From the NCBI GenBank assembly GCA_963691655.1, contig OY829326.1, positions 58,087,776 to 58,151,775 of the forward strand: a DNA stretch of 64,000 nucleotides, given 5' to 3'. The stretch comes from Toxonevra muliebris. Its lineage: Eukaryota; Arthropoda; Insecta; Diptera; Pallopteridae. This document shows, piece after piece, positions 36,932 through 47,935 of this stretch; positions within the stretch are counted from its first letter, which is position 1; each line of letters starts with the position of its first letter. Made by a program: the position numbers and the translations under genes. The notes beneath the pieces were generated by a model that had not been told where the DNA came from, did no database searches, and saw only the letters and a list, made by a program, of their open reading frames with translations.

Positions 36932-36974
36932 ATGATAGTTTTGCTGTTGTTGCTGACTGCAACAATTTCCAAAG
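36932..36974 (+). CDS. Possible signal-peptide exon with splice donor (weak)
   Basis: An ATG at 36932 opens the codons M-I-V-L-L-L-L-L-T-A-T-I-S-K-G, directly followed by AAAG|GTAAGC, a near-consensus splice donor. The peptide looks like a secretory signal sequence: a short start, a run of leucines, then small and polar residues. Against it, the leucines come from a CTG/TTG triplet run of the kind scattered through this region. The ATG context (TTTA before ATG) is poor, and a short upstream frame (36904-36927) precedes it. No further exon was found downstream in the window, although a first coding exon before a giant intron would look like this. If real, the host gene would be on the plus strand and continue outside. 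Confidence 0.2.
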
Positions 36975-38519
36975 GTAAGCAATAACAAATCTTTAGAAAA
37001 AAATAAGAGAGAGAGAGAAAGAGAGAAAGGGAGAAAGGATATCTTCCTCTGGCAAAAGAGTGAACGTGAATGATAGAATCATTATCAACATCATCTCAGC
37101 TGCTAGAAACAGATACAGAGATAGGCATGTTGCTAATAGATTAGCTTTACAATATGTTGTTAAATTGAAATTTAAGTATGTCGTAGATAGTTGTATTTAG
37201 TTTTCGTAAGGTTGTTATTGTTGCTGCTATTTCTCTTGCTACTTTGCCCGTTCTATTATCTTTACCCCGACCGGCAGCTGTTATTTGGTAGCTAAGATGG
37301 ATTTGTTTTGCATGTCGGAGTACATTTTATTTCATTGAATTTTTAACTTTATCATCAACTTTCTATCGCATACATAAATTTAACTTTTGCCTGCTGATCA
37401 AATATTTTATGGGCTTTTGTTCTATGATACGAATACTGCCTTAAATAGTTTCACAGTTTCGAATTTTGGTAGAATGCAAAATTGGTTTGAGTTTTATTAT
37501 GTTAAACTATGAATTGCCTTATGGCAAAGCACGTTATATTTATATGTCTGTTCATGATCATAACATGCAAACAACATGCAGATGCCATTCATTATCTTTA
37601 AGCCGACGCTGAACGCGAATTGTTTTCTTCTTATGCTTGAAACTGTTTGCCAGCGGCAATACATGCCTGGTTGTTAGATCTGGTGCGCCGTTAAGTGAAT
37701 GCAAAATGTTGAGTGAAAGATATGTGAGATCTGGTGTTGTAAAAAAAAAACCACATCCTATTTCAGCGGTAAGTTGCCACGGTATAAACACCGGTTAACT
37801 GAACAAATTTGTTGGTCTTCACTTTGTATCTCTATCAGAGTTGTTACCCTAGGTTGAATTTTTCTTAAGTTATTTTGGGCTTTTTGCATTCAATACACTG
37901 AATTTGTTTTAATCTTATACTTAATATATTGTTGGCTTCTGGCCTTTAAACAAAAGTTTATATCTTGAAAAATAAAAAAAAATTGGAATGTATGAAAAGC
38001 CATACATGGTTTCCAATGCAGTTTAACTTCATTTATCATCACGTTTTGAAAAATTCACATATAAAAAAAGTTTTGAGAAGAATAGAAAGAATAGAGTCTT
38101 CCTGGCTCCTTAGAATTTATTCGTGGTGGATTCTCCGTGTGAAACTATTTTTAAAACCTCATTTTCAAAACGACGCTCGCAAACAGACGGATATTATTAT
38201 GATAATTCCAAAGTAAGAAACGAATCGAACAACCCTCGTTCGTAGAAACTACTGCATTCCAGGGGGAGAGGGCTTGTTGAGGTGCGTTTTGTGGATGAAA
38301 GTCACACAAGATCCCAGCCTGTCGAATGTGATCATCGAATCATTCATGAAATTCATTTGTCAGAAAGAAATAGTTCAATCAGATTTTCCGGAATGGATTA
38401 CTTTGCTAGAGCTCTGCAAATTTGAGTGAGCCAGATGCTGTGGAATGCTGTGTAAAAATCGAAGAAAAATTATCATAAATAAAACGCAAAGTTACGATGG
38501 CAAAAAGTCGATACAAAAG
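36975..38519. other. AT-rich non-coding stretch
   Basis: A GA-rich run (36995-37040) follows the donor-like site. 37560-37800 has a slightly more balanced composition with a minus-strand frame of 77 codons, but it has no recognisable motif. 38220-38520 may be the outer part of the transposase remnant that follows. No gene assigned. Confidence 0.5.
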
Positions 38520-39000
38520 TTTGTCATCATGAAGCTCTCATGAGGACTCGACCACTTTACCACACATTTCGGCCAATATTCCGGCGATTTCATGTTCAAT
38601 ATTAACTTTCAGCTCATATAACGTCTTTGGTTTGTTAATATAGACCAACGACTCCACATGGCCCGAGAAAAAAATAGCGTTTAATCACACGATTTCGGTG
38701 ACTAAGAGATGGTTCCATTTCTCGACATTATTTCCAAATTTCGTCTTCAATAAATTGATGGTTGCGGTCGCTGGCACGTAGCGCTGTTTTGTTGAAACCA
38801 CATCTCTCCACATCCAAGCGCGGCAAATTCTGTAACAAAAACCGGTTTGTCATCCGGCCTGGCGGTCATCATCATTAACGAAAAAAAAGACCAATGACAC
38901 CGCCGGCATGAAAACCCCACCGAACAGTCACGTTTTGTGGATACAGTTGTGCCTCACTCAGCAAATATGGATTGGTTGCCATCCAATCGGTTTTGTTAGA
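38520..39000 (-). pseudogene. Tc1/mariner-superfamily transposase fragment
   Basis: The minus strand reads NPYLLSEAQLYPQNVTVRWG and FHAGGVIGLFF (near 38900-38985), then MWFQQNSATCQ (near 38790) and, in another frame, a trace of the SCD/GP region near 38660. Compared with the usual QQDGATCH, the catalytic Asp is Asn here and several stops interrupt the frame, so it is dead. The N-terminal DNA-binding part is missing. It is probably a different subfamily copy from that at 20090-21135. Confidence 0.7.
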
Positions 39001-39248
39001 GTGCACGGTAGGTTGGTCTAGTAGCTAGCTTGCTGTCATTCGAAAGTTATGGGGGCAAACTAAAATTTTAAAATTCCATTTGTGTGGGTCTAAAGGCGGA
39101 GGAGGAAGGAAGTGGGGTTGGAGGGGGATGGGAAGAGTGTCCTGAATAACATTCCCCTCTTCCATCATTAGAAATGATTACAAAAAAAAAAAAAAAAATT
39201 GGAAATCTTTGGATTCAATATTTTAATATTTTTTTGAATAGTAATAGC

Positions 39249-40317
39249 TAGTGTCCGACCGAATATTCGGTTTCGGTTACGGTTTCGGCCAAAAATACGG
39301 TTCCGGCTAAGTTTCGGTTTCGGCAAAAAATATGGCCGAATATTTGGCCGAAGCCGAAACTTTATAAGTTTTACTGTAAATTGCATTTCAGTACGCAAAG
39401 GACTGTTTTTATTTTTAGCATATAACATAAAGTTATTCAATTTTGGATATTAAAATAAAAATGTGAATTTCATTTGATCCTATACCACAAAATGTACTTT
39501 TTTTAGTGCCTTTAATATGTATTTTCTTTATTGTTAAAATAATATTTTTGCTATTTTATATATACATATATAAGTATGTTTATTAGGGTGTACCAATTTG
39601 TATGGATGAATTTTTTTCGGAGTACCGACAGAAGAGTTCCATATTTTATGACAAAAAAAATGAAGCTTACCCCCCGTAAAATTCGTAGAAGTTAAAGTAA
39701 TATTAAAAGTAACTATCGATTTTTATTCAAACAACGTAGTACTGAAGCTTCTTCGAATTTTACAGGGGGGTAGGATCCATTTTTTTGCCATACTTTCTTC
39801 GGCAAAGTTGATCAGAATCGAATATAGAATTTTTCTGTCAACGTACTTTTCAAAAAAAAAAAAATTAGTACACCCGCATGTACATGGATTTTTTTTTTTG
39901 TTTTAAGTTTTAATTAAAAAAAAAAAATAAAATGATTTGAATTTTGTTTTTAACATATCTGTGGTCAGAAGCAATAACAGCACAACTCGAGTTTTGTCGA
40001 ATTCGAGTTATTATTTTAATTTTAATCTTCATATCCATTTTCATATTGTGTCAGAATTTTATGACTATCGGTTCAGTGGTTTACGAGATATTAGGGCGGA
40101 AAAATAGCACAACTCAACCTGATTACTCTTAGCACTTGAACCTTTGAAGTGCTCTCCTGTAAAATACAAAAAACACACTTAAGCTGTTATGCCTTGTGAC
40201 CACAAATATATACATATATATTAAAAAGTTTTGGTTTCGGTTTCGGTTTTGGACGAATATTAGAAAAATGGCCGAAATTCGGTTTCGTCCGAAAAAGTCG
40301 GTTTCGGTCGGACACTA
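39249..40317. mobile_element. hAT-like element with TAGTGTCCGACCG ends
   Basis: Inverted ends TAGTGTCCGACCGAA at both termini. GTAATAGC (39241-39248) and GTAATAAC (40318-40325) match at 7 of 8, an 8-bp target duplication. The subterminal 100 bp on each side are filled with CCGAA / TTCGG repeats such as 'ggtttcggttacggtttcgg', likely transposase-binding repeats. The interior carries a nested palindromic MITE at 39586-39875. No transposase frame is present; 1069 bp. Confidence 0.85.
39586..39875. mobile_element. Palindromic MITE nested in the hAT-like element
   Basis: Ends GGGTGTACCAATTT and, inward from the right, GGGTGTACTAATTT. Inner arms share 'atggatcctacccccctgtaaaattcg'-like sequence (left form 'gaagcttaccccccgtaaaa'). 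The two halves pair over much of the 290 bp, so it can fold back. Target duplication not identified. Confidence 0.75.
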
Positions 40318-42359
40318 GTAATAACCGAATTTTTTTATTATTTTTTTTTTTTTGGAATTGCATTTTCAGAAGTTTTTAAATTGATTTAGAAATATTTACA
40401 AAATATATTATTTAAGAAAATATACAAAGTACAATTCAAAAAATTTTTGTCAAATGAAAATATGCACAAATCGGCATATGCACTCTTTCAGAACAATGAT
40501 TACAATCAGTAATGTGGCAGCGGTAACGGTAGCAGCAGCTGCAATACAAGCTACAATTATAAATTTCCATTTTTATATGCTTCAGACATACACCCAAACA
40601 CACACAGAGACACATGTCCACCTACTCCTGCACACTCATTCACACACTCTCAATTTGTCAATTTATCGATTTGCTTTGCGTTGTTCTGCGTTGCGTTCAA
40701 GTAACGAAAGGCAAGAAAGCGGTAAAGCATTTTTAACATTGGTGCTGCCAGACACTAAATTAAAGACAGTTTTCAAAATAGAAAAAAAAAACCCAGAAAA
40801 AAGGATATTGCAGCAAAAAAATACACAATTTGTGAGCTTCAATAAAAATCCACAACAGTTAGCATATGTGAAATGCACATAAACATACACACATTAAAAA
40901 AACACACACACATTCAGAGAGATACAAACACATTGATATGTGAAAAATAGAAAGGGAGTAACAACAAAGATTGTTTGAAAATGAAAAATAAATGCAGATA
41001 TTCACACATTCAAGCACACACTAATACACACACTCATACACAATAATTCACACACATGCTTGCATTCACAAATATTGGAGGACAAACACCAGCGACACAT
41101 AAATAATGGTTGCATGATTTATCGATAACAAAAGCAATTGAAAGTTACGACTGAAAAAATTAAAGAAAAAAAAAAATATATATAAAAAGAATAGTGAAAA
41201 ATGCATGCAATGAATTTCAGTACAAAAAAAAAAAAAACGAAAAAAAGAGAAAAAATTATAGTAGTAACTAAGTATATAGAAAAAAGTAGTGAAATTGTTT
41301 GAAATTAGTACATGACTAAATTTAAAGCATAATGAATGAATGAAATCTCAATAGCAAGCATCAGCAGCTGCAGCAAATTGAATAATCGAAAATGCATTGA
41401 AGTCAAGTATATAGTCAAATTTATCAAAATAAAAATCGAAAACAACTAAAAGGATTTTAAAAACAGGAAACAAGAGAATGAATTTTATTCGATAATTTCA
41501 AGCAACACCATCATGTTGAATAGTAAACATTTACAAGGAAAAAGTAATAGCAATTTTAGTAGGGAATACACTTAGTAGTAGTGCTAATAGAAAGAGGACT
41601 CTGAAAGCGTTAAAAGCAGCACTGCTAGTATGGGCGTTTGTAGTTGCTTGTTGTTTGGGAAAAGCTTAAAAAAATTTAAAATCACAGAACGTTAAAATTA
41701 CTCAAACAAAAACATACTTTTTTATTCCTCTTTCCTTGTAAGTTTTTTACTCGTTTTACCAGTCTTCTTAATTTTCTTCTTATCATCGTGCTTCTTCTTC
41801 TTCTTCTTCCACTACATCTTTTTCTTCGATATTTTAACTCACCGAATGTAATGACAATAAAATGTCAAACAACACAATGATGACAATGACGATGACAATC
41901 GCATTGGCGCTCAATTTATTTTACTACTATTGCTGCTGCTATTATGTTTTTTCATATTATTTGTTGTTGTTATTCTTATAGTTGTTGCTGCCGTTGTTTT
42001 TGTTATTGTAACAGCTGAGGTCGTTGTCATCGTTAACACATATGCGCTCCCACACACACACACACACACACACACACAAAGCTCAGTTTATTTCTATATG
42101 TATGTGTGTCTTTTTTGTTGTAAAAATGGCATTACAACTGTCAAAGGCGTTCGATAGTAGCGCAAAAGCAAAAAAGGAAGGCATTGAAGGAAAATATATA
42201 AAAGTAAAAAATATATGTAAGCAAATAATGAATAAAAATAGAATGAATAATCGACACTGACTTGCATAAACTCTACCACTCCTTAACTTTTGACTATTTT
42301 GCAGAAATCTGTTCAATTGCTGATCACTCTTTTTTCATAATAGTTACAAAGTGATATGG
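40318..42359. other. AT-rich stretch with CA-rich simple sequence
   Basis: CACACA/CATACA simple repeats at 40590-40640 and 40880-41070. A CTTCTT run lies at 41791-41809 and a CA microsatellite at 42051-42077, with GTTGTTGTT near 41960-42010. Frames here reflect these repeats. No gene recognised. Confidence 0.6.
42051..42077. repeat. (CA)n microsatellite
   Basis: Uninterrupted CA over about 27 bp. Confidence 0.9.
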
Positions 42360-42770
42360 CTAGTAGTGTTTGACCGAATCTTCGGCGTTTTTGCGAACAG
42401 TTATAGAGAACAGTTCTTTGCGGATTTAGGTGTTTGACGCTCAAAAGATACAATTATTAACCCAAAGAGCCGAGAATCTCTCGAGTGTTATGCTGATTAT
42501 AATCTAATAATATTAAATGCAAGGACAAAAGGCGATGAGGATGGAAATCTAACTAACGAATCTGTAAATAATGTGTGCGGTGTATCTCTGGATTTGCTGC
42601 AATACGTTGAAAGATTTAACGTAGAGGAACTAAAATAGTCGGATCATCTGCCAATAAAATTGACATGGCGGACACCAATGAACAACGCTTGGGCCACATT
42701 TTTTCTAAATTTGAGAGCAGCCAGAAATACAGCCGACTTGAGTCACTCCGAAACATGATCGATTAAAATT
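42360..42770 (+). pseudogene. LINE endonuclease-domain fragment
   Basis: Reads, with frame changes, a decayed LN.RTKGDEDGN block (near 42515-42550), then SVNNVCGVSLDLLQYVERFN (42565-42625) and, after a stop, SDHLPIKLTW (near 42638-42670). SDHLP is the C-terminal catalytic motif of the apurinic-type endonuclease found in non-LTR retrotransposons. The reverse transcriptase of what appears to be the same element follows at 43410. It is inactive. Confidence 0.7.
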
Positions 42771-42827
42771 TCCATTATTTGATTTTACTTTCATTTTTTA
42801 AATTAATGTTGTAGAAGTTGCGATATG

Positions 42828-43300
42828 ATAGGTAAGTACTAGAAGAGGGTACTTGAGGTCAATGACTTTTGAAGCAAAAAAAATGGCCTCCTTGAGAAAA
42901 AAACATCGATATATCATACTTTAAGATCCAACTATAAATGCCGAAGATATGACCAATTTAAAAAAACGACTCCTACGTTCGGTAAAAAAAAAAAAAATAA
43001 AATTTTTTTTAAATAATTCTGCTGGAAATATCGAAAAACTTTCTTAGCAAAAGTTTAATTATTATTTTGGGAGCTTTAATTTTCTGACATTAGGGTGGTA
43101 AGAAGTGAGATCTGATGGGGAAATACTAGAATGGGGTACTTGAGGTCAATGACTTTTGAAGCAAAAAAATTTGTCTCCTTAAGACAAAAATATCGATATA
43201 TCATACTTTATGATCCGACTGTACATGCAGAATAAATAAGGAAAAATTTAAATAGGCGACCTCAACGTTTGCTTTGCAAAAATAAATTAGATTCGAAGGT
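42828..43300 (+). repeat. Direct repeat, two copies 287 bp apart, within the LINE
   Basis: 'gggtacttgaggtcaatgac' begins at 42847 and again at 43134. The similarity continues through 'atcgatatatcatacttta' and 'gatccaactataaatgc' / 'gatccgactgtacatgc' to a 'gcgac..c.acgtt' block. Divergence is about 15 percent by eye. The repeat lies between the endonuclease and reverse transcriptase parts of the LINE and is not part of either. Confidence 0.8.
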
Positions 43301-43409
43301 GTGCGGTACACTTTTTTTACCTGTAAGGTGGTACGGTCTACTGTTCATAAATTTAAAAATTAATGATAACTGATAATGGTAAAGAATGTATAAAGATCAT
43401 CTTAATAGC

Positions 43410-43807
43410 TGCGTTTTATTCGCCACTTGAATAAAGCCCTTGGCCAAGACAGAGTGTCCTACGAATTTATTACTAATGCAACAAACGAATTTTCAGATCA
43501 GTTGGTGAAAGTAATAATAAGTTATTAGAGAGATAAAAACAAAGCAGATGATGCCATCTATCAAAAGCGCTGCATTCCCAATATTCAAAAAAGGTGATAT
43601 AAATCAACCAAGTAACTATAGAGGTAGTTGTTTTATGAACTTTGTGGCGAAAATCATGATGGGTATTCTCAATGATAGACTTTTTGCGCGGACTTAAAGA
43701 AAAAATAATATTTTAAATGAGTACCAGGCTGATTTCAGAAAACTTTATTCGACGGTAGACAATATCTATAACACTGTTCTACAAATGGACACTTTTGAAA
43801 ACGAGCA
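43410..43807 (+). pseudogene. LINE reverse transcriptase, first part
   Basis: LNKALGQDRVSYEFITNATN near 43420-43480 corresponds to the 'K..G.D.V..E' fingers motif. Next come FPIFKKGDINQPSNYRG (near 43570-43625) and FMNFVAKIMMGILNDRLF (near 43635-43690). The last parts are NEYQADFRK and TVDNIYNTVL (near 43720-43775). This is the N-terminal half of a non-LTR reverse transcriptase. Stops and frame changes are present. It is broken at 43807 by a MITE and resumes at 44296. Confidence 0.75.
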
Positions 43808-44295
43808 GAGACGGGACAAATGCACTTAGGGTAATGGTGGGTCGCTGAGTCCGAATCCGTGGTCCATTTTACTCTGCTACGTCACAATTTTTTTTATTGA
43901 TATCAAAATTTTAAAAATTTAAAAAAAAAAAATTAAAAATGCAGTTCAAATTTTTTTTCATCAAAACATCAATTTTTACAAAAAAATTTTTTGGTTTTTT
44001 TTTGATTTTTTAACTTTAAAAAATTTAAAAAAAAAATTTTTTTTTTAATTAATTATTTTTTCGTAATTTTTTTTATCCTCGTTATCATCGTTCACTTTTA
44101 TTTCTTTATTAGCTTAACCCAGTAATGCCTAGCGGTGCCATATGGCACCTTGCCGCTGAGCTGTTCCTGAGCCAGGTTCAACAATTTTTTTTTTTCTCAA
44201 GTTACTTTCTTTACTTTGTGACATAGCAGAGCAAAACGGACGACGGATTCGGACTCAGCGACCTCTCATTACCTTAGATACCTTTGTCCCGTCTC
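43808..44295. mobile_element. MITE with ~80-bp terminal inverted repeats, inserted in the LINE
   Basis: Left TIR 43808-43886 and right TIR (inverted) 44216-44295 both begin GAGACGGGACAAA. They share 'gtcgctgagtccgaatccgt' and end near 'ctctgctaYgtcacaa', with about 13 mismatches over 80 bp. The centre is nearly pure A/T runs plus a perfect palindrome GGTGCCATATGGCACC (44134-44149). No clear target duplication, so superfamily is undetermined. The reverse transcriptase reading continues across it. Confidence 0.85.
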
Positions 44296-44570
44296 AGTGT
44301 AAGCTTTAAGCATCAGAAGTTTGCAGAAAAGAAGAAAGTATGTGCTTTCTTTGCAGACTGTAAGCGGCCTTCGTTAAAGTGTCAGGGAAAGCATTAATCT
44401 ATAAATTATATATGATGGGCGTGTGAAGTAAATTTATCAAGCCGATAGAAAGTATTTAACAGTAATAACAGGCAAGCGGCGGTATGGACTGGCGAATAAA
44501 TCTCAGTAAGTCCTGGCAGTAAGTTGAGCTATTCAAATTTATGTAGCTCAAGTTTAGCGGTATGGATTTT
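44296..44570 (+). pseudogene. LINE reverse transcriptase, continuation
   Basis: HQKFAEKKKVCAFFADCKRP (44311-44372) corresponds to the 'VYAFFVDFKAAFD' palm motif A region. It is followed, in other frames, by a LIYKLYMMGV-like trace and SNNRQAAVWTGE (44460-44495). The catalytic Asp of motif A appears kept in FFAD, but the frame then shifts. Same element as 43410-43807. Confidence 0.7.
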
Positions 44571-46159
44571 TCAGCGAAGTTAATATATTACAGCATTATT
44601 TAAAAAAAAAAAAGTATTAAAACTGCCAGAATTCACATAAAATTATGCACTAACGTTGGAAAACCAGGGCTCAAAGATGGTCACTATATACTCTTTCGCC
44701 TTTGACCTGTGATATCAAAAATAAATAAAAATTTATATCTGACTATTCATTTTAATAGTTTTTCCGAAGCTTTTACGGTTTCTGCTTATACTTCATTGCA
44801 AAATATATTTTAAATACATTGACTACAACCACCGATTGTAGAGTATCGAAAATAAAAGGAGAAAAAAATCTCAGAAGCTTACAACGAATATCACATAAAA
44901 ATTTACAAGGCATAAATGCACACAATCAGCAGTTGTCAGACGATTTCTTCTTTAGCGCGCAGAATTTACTATGATTTAAAAGATATCGAGAAAAAAAAAA
45001 GTAGATCAAAAGGGAGAACAAAAGGAGCAAAAAAAGAGCAAAAAAATACAAATTGCTGTGACAAGAAGAAGAAAAAAGCGCACAAAAGTTTCCGACAAGC
45101 AACGACAAAAGTGAATGTTGTGAAAAACTAAATGTATCAAAAATGCATAAAAATCAGTTATATAAAAATTGCAAGCTATTTTTCAATATAAAATTTTCAT
45201 ATAAAAAACTAATTTAAAAAGCTTACTGGTGTCGGAGTAAACAAAATAGTAAAGCATTAAATTTTAAAATATTTTAAGCAAGCAATTGTATAAAATGGAT
45301 TTAAAAAGCAGCTAGGGAAACTCAAAAAACAAAAACGAAAAATATTTATACCCCCAAGGACATGACTTATTATCAATTACAGTTGAATCTGGTTGCTATT
45401 CGCTTTATTTTTTTCTGGGAGGGAATTGATAGCCAGCAAAGAAAGGCAGCTGCTCTTTTTTTCTTTGTATTTTAGAAGCTAGAAATCGTTAGAACAACAA
45501 CCGCATTAACACAGCCATGCAATAATATTGTATTGTACACAAAGAAAAAAGTATAGAAAAAAAAAATTATTTTCAATTGCAAGTTGGCCACACTGGGACC
45601 CCTTCTCTTTGTCTGTTTATCTGTCTGTCTATCTGTTGTGGTCAAAGTATTACTTGGCATAATCAAAAAGCAAGCAACAAATGGTTTAAATTTTTTTTTA
45701 CTTACTCGCTTTTGGATTTTAGCCAAAATAATATTGTATATACAGATAGAAGCAACACAAATAAGACAAATGTCTTTCGTCTGCCATGTAGTATACACAT
45801 ATTCAAACATACAATTACACCAATCTATACATATACCACATACAAGCATCATGCCCCTTAAAAACCAAACAGGATATCGGCAAATAATATTGAAAACGAT
45901 TTTCAACTACTTAAGCGCATTTTTTTTGTTTTTTTTTTGCTGCTATTACTTTGCTTTTGCCTTTGCTTTTACTCTTACTATACTCATAGTCAATATTCTA
46001 GCTGCAGGCGTTTTTCTGATTCTATTTTCTTCCTTTTTTTATATGTCCTTATCCTGTGTTGTTTTTTTTTTTTTTTTTGGTTATAAATTTTATACGATCA
46101 CACGTATCGATAATAGATTAATCTACTCAAGGGCATATGAGCATACTTACTTACTTACT

Positions 46160-46190
<31 letters not shown>

Positions 46191-46754
46191 GAAAGTGGAA
46201 ATCGCATTCGGCTGCCAAAGTGACCAAATGGATTTATTTAATACGTTTTTTCTGCATGACTGTATGTGTTTGTGTGTATGTGTGTTATGCAGGATGCAGC
46301 GTTTTGCTTTTCGGGATTGAGAAAATGAGGGAACATGGAACAGTATGTATGTATGAGTTTAAGTGGACAAACATTTTTCGGTTTAAAGTAGTTAATTTTC
46401 ATACTTGAAAACGTGAAAGAATAAGTGAAAAACAATATTTTAAACTCTTACCACTGCCATTTTTCTTCAATTACTTTTGTGTATGCCCTCACCCCAAGCT
46501 GATAATTGGGGTGCAGGGATGGAGAGACACGCTCACAAATACAACACCTGATTCAGATACCAAATAAGAAATTAGCATTGATATGGAGTCTTCGATATTT
46601 AAAATCATTCTCATAAAAAGCTCTTAGTGGAAAGATTAGCGAAAGGATAACATCAATAACTTTTTTTAAAACACTCGAAACTTATGACAAAAAATTAATG
46701 AAAGGGAGGGGAATAACAAAGGATGTTTCGATGCAACAAAATATTATTACTTAT
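44571..46754. other. AT-rich non-coding stretch
   Basis: Contains a CTGTCTATCTGT run near 45612-45637, a TTAC run at 46145-46162 and an AT run at 46166-46190. The 202-codon frame at 45584-46192 and its antisense neighbour are made of hydrophobic low-complexity sequence and simple repeats. I find no gene. Confidence 0.55.
46145..46190. repeat. TTAC and AT microsatellites
   Basis: (TTAC)n over about 18 bp immediately followed by (AT)n over about 25 bp. Confidence 0.9.
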
Positions 46755-46827
46755 AAAGGGTGTTCTTTTGTTAGAGCTTAGGAACTCATAAATGAAATAA
46801 ATCACATAAAAAAAGTGGTAGCGCCCA
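46755..46827 (-). mobile_element. Probable end of a Tc1/mariner-superfamily element
   Basis: 'aagggtgttcttttgttaga' followed by 'gcttaggaactcataa' resembles the GGGTGnTTCTTTTaAGAGC-type ends of the transposon group whose transposase remnants occur at 47640-47935. It lies just outside element C copy 2. The two pieces are probably one transposon split by that insertion. Confidence 0.45.
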
Positions 46828-47627
46828 CACGCAAAGAAAACATTCGTTTCTCAGAAACGAAATTTTCACTAAACGAACTTCGTTCATGGAATGTTCTCAT
46901 GATGAACGAACATTTATTTATCATAAACGACTGTATTCGGTTGCCATGAACGAAGATTTATTCATCATAAACGTTTCAATTCTTTTACGATGAACTAAAA
47001 ACGTTTGCAATACAATGCAATATTTCCCTGAAAAATATAAAAAAGAAAGCAAGAAGAATTTTCATATGTACATTGGCATTTTATTGTGGTTTTTGTTTAA
47101 ATTAAAACCTAGAAAAAGTGTATGCAATTTACATAAAATTATATTATTACAATTTTTGTATTATTTATTATAAATCACACACTTTTATTTGTTTTTTATA
47201 AACTTTTTTATGGACAAAAATAAATGTGATGAAATAATTTCAATGCAAAATTAAAATTCTTCAATAATGCGTTGACAAATGATACTTCCCGTTATGTTAT
47301 GTTGATTTGTTGTTGTTTGGAGTTTGAATGTAAGCGTCGCTGCTGCTTCTTTTTGCGACGAGAGCGAGATGAGAGGAAAACGAAAATAAAAAGAGAAGAG
47401 AGTTGTGGACTTTCGTTTAACAGAAACGTTTTTTTCATTTGCCAGAAAAGAAAATTGCCTTAATTTTATTGTGAGTGAATTTTCGTTCATCATAAAATTG
47501 TTAATCTTTTGCAGAAAACGGTTTTGGTTTCTGCAAACACGGCAACGTTCCTCAGAAACGTTTTTGTTCAGCGTAAAAATAATATATTCGCCACAAACGG
47601 GCGATAAACGTTTTTTTTCTTTGCGTG
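46828..47627 (-). mobile_element. Element C, copy 2
   Basis: Ends CACGCAAAGAAAA at both termini (inverted), 800 bp. It aligns in reverse orientation with 23794-24682, and about 370 bp at one side is over 95 percent identical by eye. The middle (47050-47210) differs from copy 1. AAACGTTT-type motifs are concentrated at both ends. It shares the open frame of about 118 codons with copy 1 (minus strand, 47251 to about 47617). No clear target duplication: flanks AGCGCCCA and CATGGAAT do not match. Confidence 0.8.
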
Positions 47628-47639
47628 CATGGAATTGGT

Positions 47640-47935
47640 TTTGTAGCAAATATAATTTTATGCCATTAGTGTTCAAATATGGCTCCAATAGAGTGTAATT
47701 TGGTAGTCAAACTTTCGGCAATAACGTAGCTAACGTTGGCTCTGTCATCTCTCGTCTCAGCAACTTCATCATAGAAATCAATTTAAAGGTGTTAAAGCAA
47801 ATGACTTTAGAGATCAATTCACAGGTCCTTTCCGTAAAATTACACACTCATCGAATATTTCCTGCACTAGATTGATTGAGGCGCAAGCTGTATGCCATGC
47901 TGTGCCGTCTTGTTGAAGCCATCTTAACCCCTCTG
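47640..47935 (-). pseudogene. Tc1/mariner-superfamily transposase fragment
   Basis: The minus strand reads WLQQDGTAWHTACASINLVQ, then EIFDECVILRKGPVN, a stop, and SLKSFALTPLN (near 47795-47815). These correspond to the QQDGATCHT, GPVNWP and RSCDLTPLDYF motifs of this transposase group. The catalytic Asp in QQDG is kept; the third-motif SCD is changed to SFA, and multiple stops follow. Element C copy 2 lies between this fragment and the probable terminus at 46755. Confidence 0.7.

Noticed and set aside
37558..37791. 77-codon minus-strand frame in a more balanced-composition segment
   Set aside because: No recognisable motif, no splice or promoter context. It could be decayed repeat sequence.
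45584..46192. 202-codon open frame on the plus strand, the longest outside the hexamer array
   Set aside because: It is composed of TCTGTC/TTAC/AT microsatellite translation and T-rich hydrophobic runs, with no domain motif. Overlapping antisense frames are equally open.
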